A DNA stretch of 64,000 nt from Medicago truncatula (taxonomy: Eukaryota > Streptophyta > Magnoliopsida > Fabales > Fabaceae), in contig NC_053045.1 in NCBI RefSeq assembly GCF_003473485.1, forward strand, positions 34,136,494 through 34,200,493, read 5' to 3'. Below are positions 1 to 10,969 of the stretch, piece by piece. The notes below the pieces were generated by a model. It did not search any database, was not told the origin of the DNA, and saw only the letters and a program-made list of their open reading frames with translations. Numbering within the stretch: position 1 is the stretch's first letter; the number at the start of each line of letters is the position of its first letter. The position numbers and the translations under genes were made by a program.

Positions 1-929
1 GTTCAAGTAATTAGCATAAACAATAACATAGTTTATCCATGAAACAAAGAACAGAACCAGTAAGATAATACCAAGAAGACCCCACTTCTTGTTGGTTCCT
101 CATGCAAGAGAATCTTGATTGGATGTTTCTTAAATATAGTAATGATATCTATGTTGAAGTATGTTGAGTTGGAGTAGAACTGATATCCCAAAAGAACATG
201 TTATGTTTATCTCTCATATCTAGTTGTCACATTTTTTATGCAAGGACTATTCTTAAACTTTAGTTTATTGCAATGAAATATTTTTGTCCTAATTCTTGGC
301 TCCTTTAAGCAGCTATAGATAATTCAGCATCAACAGAATAGATGTTTAATTGATTTATTTGCATAATTGATTACTTTCATTCAGATATATTTTTTTGAAA
401 TATGAAGAACAAGTAGCTAAAATTGTGATTTTCTACGTACACATGGTAATTGATTACTATCCCTTGGCAATATATTTGATCCACATGATAAAAGAAAAAA
501 GTTTTAAACATGCTGAAAACATTTGGATCCTTTTAGATAGCAATTTTTTTACCATCAAATGAAGTATTTAACTTGTTTTAGACTGGTTTTTATAAATTTG
601 AGCCTCTTGACGCTTATCATTTTGAGTAAAAATCATACAAATGATGAATTGTAATTAGTTGACGGTGTAAAATATTTTACTCTTCCTAAAAAACAATATT
701 TTACTCAAATAGTCATCAAAATTATTCTTATTGTAAAATGTTTTTTTTTTTCAAGATCAATCAAATGAAATGTTAGGCTTTAAGTAAAGTTTGTGATACC
801 ATTATCCAAGAGGTAAGATTTAAGTAAGAAAAACATAGAAAATGTAAAACTATCGTGATGCCTAAAATGAGAGTTTGTCCTTTGGACGGTCTCCCAGCCG
901 TCACAAGAATAGTAGAATCATCCATTTTT
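1..929. other. Intergenic, no gene seen
   Basis: AT-rich sequence with only short open frames. The frame on the minus strand at 773-982 overlaps the inverted end of the neighbouring Mutator-like element and is not a gene. I see no RNA gene or clear repeat boundary here. Confidence 0.5.
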
Positions 930-1018
930 GTATATAGGAGTGAATTATCAACTTCATATCTGAATTTGCATGAATCGGCCAAATTTATTTTCCAATTTAA
1001 CGAAATATCAAAATAGTA
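930..1018 (+). repeat. Left terminal inverted repeat of the MULE
   Basis: Reverse complement of 2534-2623 with a few mismatches. The outermost shared bases are TATATAG followed by GAGTGAA. Confidence 0.65.
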
Positions 1019-1738
1019 GTCAGGCGTCTATCAAAATGGTCCCTCGGTCCAAATACTCCGTTACATGATGTGTTGTCTTGTACACGTGTCAACAATGAAG
1101 CCACGTGTACATGGACCAATTTGATGGAAATGATGAAAATTGCAGTTTTCACTTTTCAACTTCAATTTTTTCTGTTTTTCCAATTTTACCTCTCTTTTAC
1201 CCTTACCTTCTCCACCCTTAGATTTCAATCTTTTCACATCAAACACGTCCCTAACCTTTCTCCTTCCCGCCAAAACCTTCACCATCTTCACCTCTCCAAA
1301 ATCATCATCATCTTCGGCGATCAACGTTGAATTTTTGAAGGAAGAATTCATATGTGGTTAAGGTAACGTCGTTCTTTTTTTTTTTTTTTTTTTTTTTTTC
1401 ATTTTCTATGTTCGTTTCCACCCATTTTTTTGTCCGTTTTTTATTTCCGTTTTCAATTTTTATCATTTCGTTTTCAACTTTAAACTTCATTTGATGATTG
1501 CTTTGTTGTTTGTTTGTGAGTGTTGTGTTTTTGAGACAGTTGTTTAGATTATTCATTTTAGATTTTTCAATGTAAGACTTAAAAATTTGATTTTTTTTCT
1601 TCTTCTGGTTGGTTACTAAAATTGATGAAGATTAACTTAGTAATGAAGAAAATTACTAATTGATTAAAACAATTTCTCAAAAGAGTTTGCATTTTGATGT
1701 TGTTTTGTTTGTGATTAAAACTAATCAAAATCCGTAGG

Positions 1739-1936
1739 ATGGAAGACAATATCACGCTAATCCTGCATCATGGTGGTGGTTTAGAGCGAGATGAGTATCA
1801 GAGGCTGCAATATGTTCGTGGTGAATTCTGTGTTTGGGAAAAAATAGATGATGATGAGTTATGTTTGTGGGACATTGCAGAGGCTACTTCAAGGATCAAA
1901 TTGTTTTCTGTTTATATAATTCAAGGACTTATTTAA
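1739..1936 (+). pseudogene. PB1-like domain fragment of a MULE protein
   Basis: A 65-residue frame that begins MEDNITLILHHGG, continues with a Y-x-R-G-E-F stretch, then acidic residues and W. This follows the plan of the plant PB1-like N-terminal domain: beta strand, HHGG, a Y-x-G-G-type turn, then a D-rich stretch and W. That domain sits ahead of the zinc-finger and transposase domains in many plant MULE proteins. Here the frame stops after 65 codons and no transposase follows before the right inverted end at 2534. It is best read as a truncated cargo or transposase remnant. Assignment is by motif recognition only. Confidence 0.5.
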
Positions 1937-2533
1937 TGATATTTTAATATAATGTATGGATCAATTTGATTGTTAGACAAATAATTCAGGGATTAATATG
2001 ATGATAAAATTATTACAGAAATACTACATTTAATTTATCTTCAAGCTCTTTTCATTACAACTCTACACACTTTCATAACTCTTTTTGCCCATATGTCCAA
2101 TCCCCATCATTTTGGCTTCAATTTGAACAGTTTTGCTTGAAGAAATTTTGGGGATTCTGGTTTTCGGATTCAATAAAAAAAAAAAAATCAGGGTTTGGAG
2201 TTTTTTGAATTGAGGAAGAATGTTACCACTAATTATTGGAAGAAATTTTGAGGATTTTGGAGTGTAGATTACAGATTGTAAATTTAGAGTTCCAATTTTA
2301 TATATTCGGGAAAAAAAGATCCGATGGGGAAGAAAGAAAGAGCCGTTGGGGAAGGAAAGAATATTTTCTACAAATCAGTCAATTTCGTCCTTGAAAATTT
2401 TGGTCATTATCGGCCAAATTAGTCCTTACTTATGTCACATATGACATGTGAGAGGTTAACGACTACGTCAGCAATGCTAACACTCCAATTGGACGGAGGG
2501 AATAAATTGATTGACATTTTACAAATTCAGGAA

Positions 2534-2623
2534 CTATTTTGATATTTCGTTAAATTGGGGGATAAATTTGGCCGATTCGTGCAAATTTATGGACGAAGTT
2601 GATGATTCACTCTTCTATATAGT
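2534..2623 (-). repeat. Right terminal inverted repeat of the MULE
   Basis: Inverted partner of 930-1018. The short open frame at 2511-2732 is a translation of this repeat, not a gene. Confidence 0.65.
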
Positions 2624-4061
2624 GTGTGGAAATAATCTTTTAATAATAATAACAATACTTATAATTTTTTTCTTTACCAACAATAGATTGGTCGAACGGG
2701 TAAGGAATGGATCTATCTGGTGTACTTTTTAAGGATCTTAAAGTTTTTGTGAAATAAATATATTCAATGTTTTAGAAATTGAAATATGATTTTTCATGAA
2801 TAACTTTTTAATTTAGAATCCTTAAAAAAATGATACGAGTACTCGTTAGCAATATCTTTACTATAATTATCCTTATAATATTAATAATATACAGTGGAAT
2901 GATATTTTACAACAATTTTTGGAACAACCATTTCTTCCTTTTCATTTGGAACAAAAGCAAGAGAGAGAGAAATGAGAAAGAGCCAACACAAATATGAGTA
3001 TAAGTAAGATAATTGTCAAAAATATTGTCACAATAAAATGACGTATAAATATCATATCTCTAATATACAACATTAATCATAAAATATAACAAAAATGAAA
3101 GATCATCATACAAAGTGACCATATGCACCTAATTTGCCAAAATTACCATCCAAATTTACCTCTTATGATACTTATACTCTGCCACCTTCATTATCACTCA
3201 CCAAATTCCGTGTCACATCATTTTCTTTTCCATCTTACCATGTTTTTCTCACGGGAAGGAAGTCATAACTTACAAGTTACATGATACTGGCCAAGATTCT
3301 TCTAACTCTTAAGAATTCTTACAGGCTAAGTTTATCCACATTTGACAATAATCAATGCATTTAAGAATATAGTGATATGATAGTAACAATATAATTTTAT
3401 AAATTTTTATGCGCCTCTCTAAATATTTTTAAGATTTACCTCTCCTTGATTGAGGAATTTACTTTAGAAAAATCATATGAACTGTAAATAAAATATGAAT
3501 AAAGTGGATTTTATTAAATTCATATTTATCTTTATGTACATATAATAATGCCAATTGTCAAAATTTTCATCCATCTTCATAAGTGTTTACTCATGCAAAG
3601 CACTATACAATTCAACACTACTTGTTCAATTACACTACTTCATAATTAATTTCTCAACATATTTTAAGATATATTTTTTTTAACAACAAAATCTATTAGA
3701 CAAATCAGAAAAATACAAACGGTACTTTATCACAATTCGGAAAAAGTATAAGAGATACGCGATCCAATGAAAGAACTAACCTCCAAATTAGTTACTCATA
3801 TCCAAACCAAAACTAAAATGAAACCATAATCATAAAAAGATAAAAATGCATTAGCACACTAATATTGCTTCAAAAGAATAAATAAATTTATATAGCTGCA
3901 AGTGTCACAAGACATACCGAATATATATGTCCTATTATTATCTTAAACAACAAGAACCCATTAATGCATGGATCCATAAATAAACAAATATATCACAACA
4001 CACACATAAGAAAAATATGTGTTCTCCAACCTTAACAAACAAGACCAAATACCATAATTCT
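2624..4061. other. Intergenic, no gene seen
   Basis: AT-rich spacer. The right end (about 3940-4061) is probably the 3' UTR and downstream flank of the minus-strand UPF0496 gene. Confidence 0.5.
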
Positions 4062-5186
4062 TCAAATGTTAGGATGCTTAATGATTCTTTGCAGAACAAC
4101 AGTCCTAGCTCTCCTAATGTCACGGCTACAGTTATCAGCTTGAACTCCTAAATCTTCAACATTCTTCATAAACACACCAAGTTTCTTCTTAATATCCTCT
4201 ATAGCAATCTTCACAGCTTCTTCTTCAATTGCAAAATCAACAGTATGAAGCAAAGATTCAACCTCGATTTCAAGCCGATCGATAAGCACGCGGATGTTGT
4301 CCAAATCCTTGATGGCTACATAAGTACCAGCTTGCATTGAGCCAATAACTTCTTTCTGTCCTTTCAATGCAATTTCATAGTTTCTCCAAAGTGAATCAAT
4401 CCATTTTCCCATCGAACCGATAGGGATCGATGTAGCGGCTGCTAAAGCCGCAGCAACAGGTGGAGCTGCAATAGCTGCAGCCACAACAGAACATATTAAA
4501 ACAGCTGCAAATGTTGCTACAAATATCATACTTGAAACTTTCCTCCATGAATGAATTCCTTTCAGCTTCTTATCAAGCTTGTTCTTTCTGATTTGAAGCT
4601 TTTCAAGCATTGAAGTCTGTTGCTTATAAACAGATTGAAAAATTTGGAAAAATTCCTCAGTGAAAGGATCACCAGCTGTTTTAAAATTCTTCAATTCTTG
4701 CAATGTTCTTGCATAGCATTTGTCTCCTGATTCAGATTCTTCCTCGAACCGTTGAATCGCAACAAGAATAAGCAATTGGCTATCCCTAGCTCTTTTCAAG
4801 CACTTCTCCAATGCAGTGCAGAAATCCAATGTTTGCAAACTGTTTTCAAAATATTCTTCAACCAGCTCAAACAGATCTTGGCTGTTCCATATGTCTTTCT
4901 TGCAATCCAAGATTACTTTCACAACTTCTTGATTCATCTCAAGGAGACATTCTGTGACCTGTTTCAGGGATTCGAACGAAAGGGCTCGAACTTCGACGCC
5001 AGAAGCAAGAGTGTTGATGACTTGATTTGTTCTGGTTTGAAGTGTTGAATCAAATGTCTGCAAATCTGTGTCAATTTTGCAGGCTGCTTCATAGGAACTT
5101 AGCTCAGTTTTGTAGTGCAATTCTGTTGTTGTGAAGTTAACAGCAGATGAAGTTTCTTGAGTCTTTTTGCTCATATTACTCCCCAT
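4062..5186 (-). CDS. UPF0496 (DUF677) family protein, At4g34320-like
   Basis: Encodes 374 residues in one exon. The sequence is recognisably the plant UPF0496/DUF677 family: an N-terminal MGSNMSKK, the block [19 protein letters not shown], then [20 protein letters not shown] and [20 protein letters not shown] long hydrophobic, Ala-rich segment at about residues 217-258 looks like one or two membrane spans. Helical, coiled-coil-like stretches lie before and after it (about 180-210 and 290-345). The start was taken at MGSNMSKK, not at the upstream in-frame Met, because family members begin this way and a likely splice acceptor lies at 5210-5211, inside the longer frame. Gly2 could be myristoylated (inference). 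Family members are membrane-associated proteins of poorly defined molecular function. Length is normal and there is no sign of decay. Confidence 0.88.
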   Translation of the reverse strand: MGSNMSKKTQETSSAVNFTTTELHYKTELSSYEAACKIDTDLQTFDSTLQTRTNQVINTLASGVEVRALSFESLKQVTECLLEMNQEVVKVILDCKKDIWNSQDLFELVEEYFENSLQTLDFCTALEKCLKRARDSQLLILVAIQRFEEESESGDKCYARTLQELKNFKTAGDPFTEEFFQIFQSVYKQQTSMLEKLQIRKNKLDKKLKGIHSWRKVSSMIFVATFAAVLICSVVAAAIAAPPVAAALAAATSIPIGSMGKWIDSLWRNYEIALKGQKEVIGSMQAGTYVAIKDLDNIRVLIDRLEIEVESLLHTVDFAIEEEAVKIAIEDIKKKLGVFMKNVEDLGVQADNCSRDIRRARTVVLQRIIKHPNI

Positions 5187-6060
5187 TGCAACTCCAATGG
5201 AAAAATGATCTAACAAAAAAAGGTAGTAGATAGAGTCAATTTAAATTCAGATCTACAACTTTTGTAAAATGAATAATGAACAAATTTATGATTTTTAGGA
5301 GTATAAGAAAGAAAAATAAAAATAATATCAAAGTAACAAACAAATATGTTACAACAACAATCCCAGTTAACAAAAATAAAGATACGAAAACATAAACAAA
5401 GAAACAAACAATGTTTCCTAACGAAGTTCAACCAATTATGCCTCAATTCAACTTAAGGTTTATACCATAAAACATGTATTTAAATAATATGATCCGGTAA
5501 CTATGAGCCATACTCAACAGAATATCAATACAAAAACCAAAGGATGCTATGTTATGCTATTATCATAAGAATTACATGCATCAAAAACATCATCATAATC
5601 ATGATCCACATAAAAAGATGGTAAGATTATATATGAAAATGAACAACTGAAAAAAAAAGAGACCCACATAAAAATTTAAGAAATTTTTTCAAACCTTTGA
5701 AAGAGATGGAACTAGATTAGGAATCCAAGACAACGACAATGATGAAAATATATATATTGGATTGAGCTAATAACTTTGTTATTTTATTTTTTGTAGAAAA
5801 GTTTGATGAAAGAATTTGAGGTGGAAGATGAATGCAGAATCTTAAAGAGAGAGTTATTAAGAAGTAAGAATAGCTTGCACGCATGAAGAAAAAATAAAAT
5901 GATGCATTAAATGAAGAACGAAAAATGAACATAAGAAGCAATAAAATGAGACTTCTCACATTTGTTTTTCTCTCTAAAAAACTCAACCTCGTTTACACTG
6001 ACAGTTTTAAAGCAAAAAGCAACAAAGAGTAGCCAAGAGAATGAGTTAGAAGCAACACAA
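5187..6060 (-). other. Probable 5' UTR of the UPF0496 gene, with an intron
   Basis: On the minus strand a T-rich tract ending TTTTTTGTTAG lies at 5210-5220, 24 bases before the start codon, and looks like a splice acceptor. A matching donor-like AAAG|GTTTG lies at 5694-5695, which would give a 485-base intron in the 5' UTR. Short open frames inside this stretch are not gene-like. The splice sites are inferred from consensus only. Confidence 0.4.
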
Positions 6061-6080
6061 TGAGCACAAGCTTCGGGTTA

Positions 6081-6088
6081 TATTTATA
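6081..6088 (-). promoter_or_regulatory. Candidate TATA box of the UPF0496 gene
   Basis: Minus strand reads TATAAATA. It lies a few tens of bases ahead of the start of the inferred 5' UTR exon, so transcription could begin near 6050. Confidence 0.4.
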
Positions 6089-6100
6089 AGTCGTTAATGA

Positions 6101-6805
6101 CACAACATAAGTCATAGGGCACATTTATAATATGAGATTAATTGTAGAACAAGTTTTTTTCTAAAGGGAATGAATGGATTCATTACTACAAAACACGTGT
6201 TTTCCTAGCAACAGCTGTTATATGTGTGCCTAAATTACCCAAAGTAATCATTTTTTGGGTTCTATATGAGCATGAATTTCTAGCCATATAAAATTTAACT
6301 GGTTGTTAATAAATGCTTGGGACCCACTCTAAAATGTTTGTTAGCCAGGTACCTTATGATTGATTGATATTGAAATATGAGTAAAAATGACAAATGTTTG
6401 ACACTCATAAGTCATAATAACAACGTCTTAAAGAAAAGTCATAACAACTTTTTATTTTTATTTTATTCTTTAAATTTTTATTTTATTTTATTTTATACGA
6501 TGTTTTATTTTATCTTTTTACCTTACTTCTAGATACATGATTCGATCTTATCTTTATTTTTTTTTACGAACAATTTGATCTTATCTAAAACTCATTAATT
6601 TCTCTATTTATAAAATATTTGACGCAGAATGGAAAAATTAATAAAATAGTTTTAGGTTTACTAAAATATATTCATAGCATATAATATTATGTAATTTTTA
6701 GAATACAAATTTAAAATATCATCATTATACAAATATTATATATTTTTAATAAATTACTATGTAAATAATATATACTTCATATTAAAGACTCTTAAAAAAG
6801 TTTCC
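6101..6805. other. Intergenic, no gene seen
   Basis: Very AT-rich spacer with TTTTATTTTATTTTA runs near 6470-6515. No reading frame or repeat boundary I can support. Confidence 0.5.
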
Positions 6806-6884
6806 GTGAACTTAGCTCAGTTGGTAGGGACAATGCATAATATATATAAGGTTCCGAGTTCAAACTCCGACCACAAAAAAAAAA
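6806..6884 (+). repeat. tRNA-derived short repeat (SINE-like), copy 1
   Basis: Contains CTTAGCTCAGTTGGTAGGGA, which resembles a tRNA A box, and GAGTTCAAACTCCGACCAC, which resembles a B box, then an A-run at 6876. The linker ACAATGCATAATATAT between the boxes is not tRNA-like, and no acceptor stem forms. The same pattern recurs at 12049, 15435 (minus), 39511, 40871 and 46521, so this is a dispersed repeat and not a tRNA gene. Confidence 0.6.
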
Positions 6885-7510
6885 GACGCCTTAAAAAAAT
6901 AAATATTAAAGACAAATTTTTTCATGTAGCCCTTCATCCAATTTTATTATAACAAAATGTGTCTTTACTTTTCTCGTTTAAACCTTCAACTTTTAAAATA
7001 TTTACGACATTTCCCTTTTTTTCCTATTTTTTTTTTTTTTGGTTAAAATGCTGATATTTGCAAGGGCGGAGCTAGCCAAACAATGCATACTACATGGCCA
7101 AAATAAAACATAATTTTGGACTGATAATATTAAAATAAATAAATTATACCTATATAAAAAGTTATATAAAATAATTTTATATATAATTTTAAACTAATAC
7201 TGAAATTAGTTGTTCAACAATAATTTTAATACCACGATATAAATTTTTGGTATGTTTTAATTGACGTATAGACTGAAATAAAATATATTAATTATTTATT
7301 TAAGGGATATATGTTATTTTATTAATTTTTTTTATTCATTTTCATTCTATATGGAGGTATGGAGGTTATCTTAAAAAATGATACTGATAGCAACATGGTA
7401 GAAACTAACACAATTGGGATAATACTATTGAGTTTAGGGAAAATGGTTTGTAGCCGAAAAGGTGTTAGAAGGTGATGTGTTGGGGTCAGGACGCCGAATG
7501 AGCTCAAGAC
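6885..7510. other. Intergenic, decayed repeat sequence
   Basis: AT-rich. A GGGCGGAGCTAGCC phrase at about 7065-7078 resembles the ends of plant DNA-transposon debris (compare 27661 and 9235), but no partner end is visible. Confidence 0.4.
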
Positions 7511-7714
7511 ATGATTAAACATCTCAAGCCTTTGTTCACCAAAGCTTCTATCAATAACAAGATGTTTAGCCAAGTCTTTGTTGATAAGGGCACAATCGTA
7601 AATGTTATGTCGCTAATATCTCTAAACTTCATCAAAGACTCACATTTTGGATACATACTAGTGGATGTCTTCCTCTACACTTCATCAAAGACTCGTATTT
7701 TGGGTAGACGATAA
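7511..7714 (+). pseudogene. Ty3/gypsy retropepsin-region remnant
   Basis: The frame reads HLKPLFTKASINNKMFSQVF, then VDKGTIVNVMSLISL. This matches the layout of the aspartic-protease region of plant gypsy polyproteins, where a V-D-x-G active-site motif is followed by a hydrophobic N-V/I-M-P-L stretch. The Pro usually seen in that stretch is Ser here and the frame ends soon after, so it is a decayed fragment. No LTRs were found around it. Confidence 0.45.
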
Positions 7715-7959
7715 GGTCAAGATTGTAGAAGCTGATAAAAATATCAACAAAAGTAAAAATGTTTGAAGCTTTCTTCACCTTACCTAAGTCCTATCAATGT
7801 TCACGAGGAATATGAAGAAGGATCATTTAAGGAACTAATGCTCGATATTAGGAGAGGAAGTTGGAAGCAAGCATTATGGATCCTAATAGCCTCGACAGAT
7901 GATGTATGCTCACAAAAGGAGACACATTAATTGCTGCTATGACAACATATTGTGAGGTT

Positions 7960-8290
7960 GTGATGACAATAGTAGGGGGGTGAAGTTGGGGTTTGTATTA
8001 AGACATTGAATCGATTTCTTCCTTAGGATACGATAAGGTGATTTTTGAGCTGGATTGTAAAATGGTTGTGGATGATGTGCACAACAATAAGCTTAATCTC
8101 TCTCAGTATGTTCGATTCTCCAAAATTTTAGAACCTTACTTGATCACTTTAAAGACTTTGTAATTTTTTTTGTTTTATTTATGGCAGCGCTCATGCTCTT
8201 GCACGAGTAGTCTTATCCCATACTTCTCAATGTACTTATGATGTAATTCCTCCTTATATTAATACTATTATTATTGTTATGTATGAAACA
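7960..8290 (+). pseudogene. LINE RNase H-domain remnant (3' end)
   Basis: Interrupted plus-strand frames give GYDKVIFELDCKMVVDDVHN near 8030-8095 and AHALARVVLSHTSQ near 8189-8230. These are the core and C-terminal motifs of the RVT_3-type RNase H domain that ends plant L1-like LINE proteins (compare 13585 and 29205). The copy carries frameshifts and stop codons. Confidence 0.5.
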
Positions 8291-8851
8291 TCTTAAATTT
8301 ACTTGTTTTTTTTTTTATTTTAAAAAAAAAACATAATCGTATATAGTAAGGTGAAGATGGGACGATTTGGTGTGATGTGTCAATGAAATTATCAAAAGTT
8401 GAAGCTTTGGTTCCTTAACAAAAATTTGAATTTGCTTAGGAGTGATGTTGAGTTTGATAACTTTATTTATAAATATTTTTTAATTAATCACTCTTTCTCA
8501 TAAAAATAATTTATGTTAATAATTCATTTATCAACCAAATATACTAAAATCACCTATTACCCAAGTAATTTTCGTGCATGGCTGCTGGAAACAAGATAAT
8601 GAGTTTCATTTCATCAAAATCAGCAAGTCATGGCCACACATTCCAAACCATTAATTTTTTATTCAAGTAGGGGGCTTCATCCTGCTGCCACGTAACTGAA
8701 ATAACACGTGTTGGCAACTTAGTGGTTATTGCCACGAGTACGAGTTTGAAAATCAAAAGTATAGTCCACGCTACGTTACCTCACGCACTTCTCTTCTCTT
8801 ACGTGATTTCTTGCTCTTGTGCCATATCACATGCACAGTTTTTTTAGTTAT

Positions 8852-9009
8852 ACACTCTTTTCAACACTCTCTTCAACATTCATTCTTTTATTGGATAAAA
8901 GTAATGTATGATCCATCACTTTAAATGAAACTCATTTTCAAAGTGTGAGACCTATTATGTTTTAAGCCAATTAGAAAGTGAGTATTGGAGAGTGTTGAAA
9001 AGAAAGTGT
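8852..9009. mobile_element. Short MITE-like inverted-repeat element
   Basis: The left end ACACTCTTTTCAACACTCTC at 8852 is mirrored at the right end, where GAGAGTGTTGAAAAGAAAGTGT (by position 8988-9009) reads as its near-exact reverse complement. The total length of about 158 bp, with no coding capacity, fits a MITE. The superfamily is not determined. Confidence 0.55.
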
Positions 9010-9230
9010 TACTAGCACTAATATTTATTATGGAAAAAAAAACTGAAAGACATCAATTTGATGCGTAGGATAATAAAATAAGATACGATGACAATATTAT
9101 ATCACACTTAAATCCATTTTTTGTTTAAGATGATACTTAAATTCGTTGTTTGATGCATCAATATGAAAAGATAACATATTAATTATCCTATTTTATTACT
9201 TTATAATTTTGATCTTGTAACCATCTATCA

Positions 9231-9550
9231 TCAGAGGCGGAACCACGGAGGGACATGAGATGACCATCGCTCCCCCAAAATCTCAAAAATTTCATATTTA
9301 ATAGGTATATATTGACATTTTAGCTAAATGTTATGTTATATATAATATCACTTGCATTATAAATCATGTATTAACAGTCCAACATAGCGGTTAAGCGCCT
9401 CACCTCCAAGCTTTTGATCCCGTGTTCGACTTCTGTTAAACAACAAATGCCATAATAATATTGCAAAACAAGCAAGTATCGATCCCTAGTTAGGGAGCGA
9501 AATAAAAGCAAATGAACTACTTAATCTATAACTTTTGGCTCCACCATTAT
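9231..9550. repeat. Decayed repeat with a second tRNA-like motif
   Basis: Begins with AGGCGGAACCAC and ends near GGCTCCACCATTATC; the inner parts of these look loosely inverted. Inside, 9384-9431 reads AGCGGTTAAGCGCCTC, then GATCCCGTGTTCGAC, which resembles A and B boxes of a tRNA-derived SINE family different from the 6806 family. Boundaries are uncertain. Confidence 0.35.
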
Positions 9551-10052
9551 CTATCATGCCGAAAAATATGTCCTTATTGTCTAACACTTGCACATGTATT
9601 GTATAATTGAGATTACTTCTACGTGTAATTTTTACGACCCTTATAAATAATGTTTAATCTATTTATTTATTTTGAGTGATGTGTATAAGTGTGACCCACT
9701 TAGCTACTCAAAAACGAGTATTTATATCGTGGATGCTCTTAAGGTGCCAAATTTTTAAGAAATATTAGTATTGTATTTTGGCTAGTTGATAATTGTAAAA
9801 TTTGCATTGATGAAGAAGAGAAATGGCGAGAAAGAGTTTCTCATTTCTGTGAAAATAATAATACATTAATTAGATCAGTAGCTACGAGGTAATATATAAG
9901 GTTATGGTATATCAATAGCATATATAAGGTTTTTTTTTTTGAAAGGAATAACATATATAAGGTTACAATGTAATAGTAGCTATCAATTAATTATAAGTAA
10001 TACTAGTGTATATATTTTTTAATTTGTTCCAACTTTTTCTAGTATATTAGAT
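9551..10052. other. Intergenic, no gene seen
   Basis: AT-rich spacer with no supported feature. It precedes the conserved upstream block of the first lipid-transfer gene. Confidence 0.45.
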
Positions 10053-10245
10053 TCTCCGATCAATGCACCTTTGAAACATCACATATATTACACTTCCTAG
10101 TGTTTTTCAATAATATTATTGTTCGTATTATAGTATGTTTCATGGCTTTTCCTATTCATTAGACATTATGAAATTTTCCCCACACGGGAATCTAACAGTG
10201 AAGACGTTCATTCACTTAATTAGAGAGCATATATAACCTATAGTA
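10053..10245 (+). promoter_or_regulatory. Conserved distal upstream block, DIR1-like copy 1
   Basis: Contains GATCAATGCACCTTTGAAAC, then CCCCACACGGGAATCTAACA and AATTAGAGAGCATATATAACC, in an order also seen upstream of the other three copies (16836-17010, 23008-23150 and 25982-26125). It lies 140-330 bp before the start codon. The repeated retention after duplication may mean regulatory function or simply a shared duplication unit. Confidence 0.5.
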
Positions 10246-10320
10246 TTGCAAATTAGCCACCGCACACTTCATAAAAACTTATTGACTATTGCAACAATGT
10301 TCAGTTTCACATCCTATCCT

Positions 10321-10330
10321 ATATATATAA
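10321..10330 (+). promoter_or_regulatory. TATA box of DIR1-like copy 1
   Basis: ATATATATAA sits 51-60 bp before the start codon, inside a proximal block (10285-10345, with ATTGCAACAATGTTCAGTTT) that copy 3 shares at 23210-23260. Confidence 0.5.
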
Positions 10331-10380
10331 CTGTCACTTTATGACAAACACTGATTAAGAGTGAAAGTTTGAGCAAAGAG

Positions 10381-10695
10381 ATGGAGGCATACAAGAAGAT
10401 TATGATTGTGGGGATATTGTTGATCATTGCCAATACCATGTTGTTGATTGATGGTCAGTCATTATGTCAGATGACAAACAAAGGACTGAAGGCATGTGAG
10501 CCATATGTGAGTGGTGTCAAAATTGCTGCTTTTCAAATTCCAAGTGATGCTTGCTGCCATGCTACTGCCAAGGCTGATCTTGAATGTCTTTGTAGTTACA
10601 AGGATTCAGGGTTGCTTTCTTTCTATGGTATTGATCCAGATCAAGCCATGGATCTCCCAGTTAAGTGTAAGCTTGTGGACTCCTTCAACTGCTAG
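10381..10695 (+). CDS. DIR1-like non-specific lipid-transfer protein, copy 1
   Basis: Encodes 104 residues: a hydrophobic signal peptide (about 1-26, probable cleavage before QSLC) and a mature domain with eight cysteines in the lipid-transfer order C, C, CC, CxC, C, C. Family marks include the opening SLCQM, PSDACC, AKADLECLCSYK, FYGIDP and LPVKC, which fit the DIR1/DIR1-like group of small apoplastic proteins. Arabidopsis DIR1 is needed for long-distance systemic acquired resistance and binds lipids in a hydrophobic cavity. The start was set at MEAYKK, which matches the starts of the sister copies; an in-frame Met 12 bases upstream is less likely. No intron is seen. First of four tandem plus-strand copies and closest to copy 4. 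The 3' UTR (TAATGTAATCCATGATTTTG) is shared with the sisters. Confidence 0.85.
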   Translation: MEAYKKIMIVGILLIIANTMLLIDGQSLCQMTNKGLKACEPYVSGVKIAAFQIPSDACCHATAKADLECLCSYKDSGLLSFYGIDPDQAMDLPVKCKLVDSFNC

Positions 10696-10969
10696 ACAAG
10701 GGCTTCTAAATTAATAATGTAATCCATGATTTTGCTCTTGTGTTTCTCCAATTTTTGTTTTTATTTTTGGTATGCAAATGTTAGTCTTTAGCATGTTTAT
10801 TTTGCTAGATGCCTAGACAAAGTTTAATCATCTTAAACCCTAGACCTTCTTCACAAATTACGGATAATGTTTATGTTTGTATCATGACATGGTATGCCTT
10901 GTTTTCTTGTGAGCTATATGTTTTTCCGGTGGTTAGAAACTTCTTTACATATGCTTGTAATTTATTCTT

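Larger units (their letters stand above)
930..2623. mobile_element. Mutator-like element (MULE) remnant with long inverted ends
   Basis: Positions 930-1018 and 2534-2623 are inverted copies of each other; both hold the block AATTTAACGAAATATCAAAA next to ATCGGCCAAATTTAT. Weaker similarity runs inward to about 1055 and 2470. Inverted ends of roughly 90 bp or more are typical of MULEs. The interior carries a short reading frame resembling the PB1-like domain found at the N-terminus of many plant MULE proteins. The full transposase is absent, so the element is non-autonomous or decayed. I could not find a clean 9-bp target duplication. The interior also has a long T run near 1378. Confidence 0.65.

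Noticed and set aside
1061-1556. Lys-rich minus-strand frames near the left end
   Set aside because: They arise from T-rich sequence inside the MULE, including a long T run near 1378-1399.
6806-6884. tRNA gene
   Set aside because: A- and B-box-like motifs are present, but the intervening sequence and missing acceptor stem exclude a functional tRNA; the segment recurs as a dispersed repeat.
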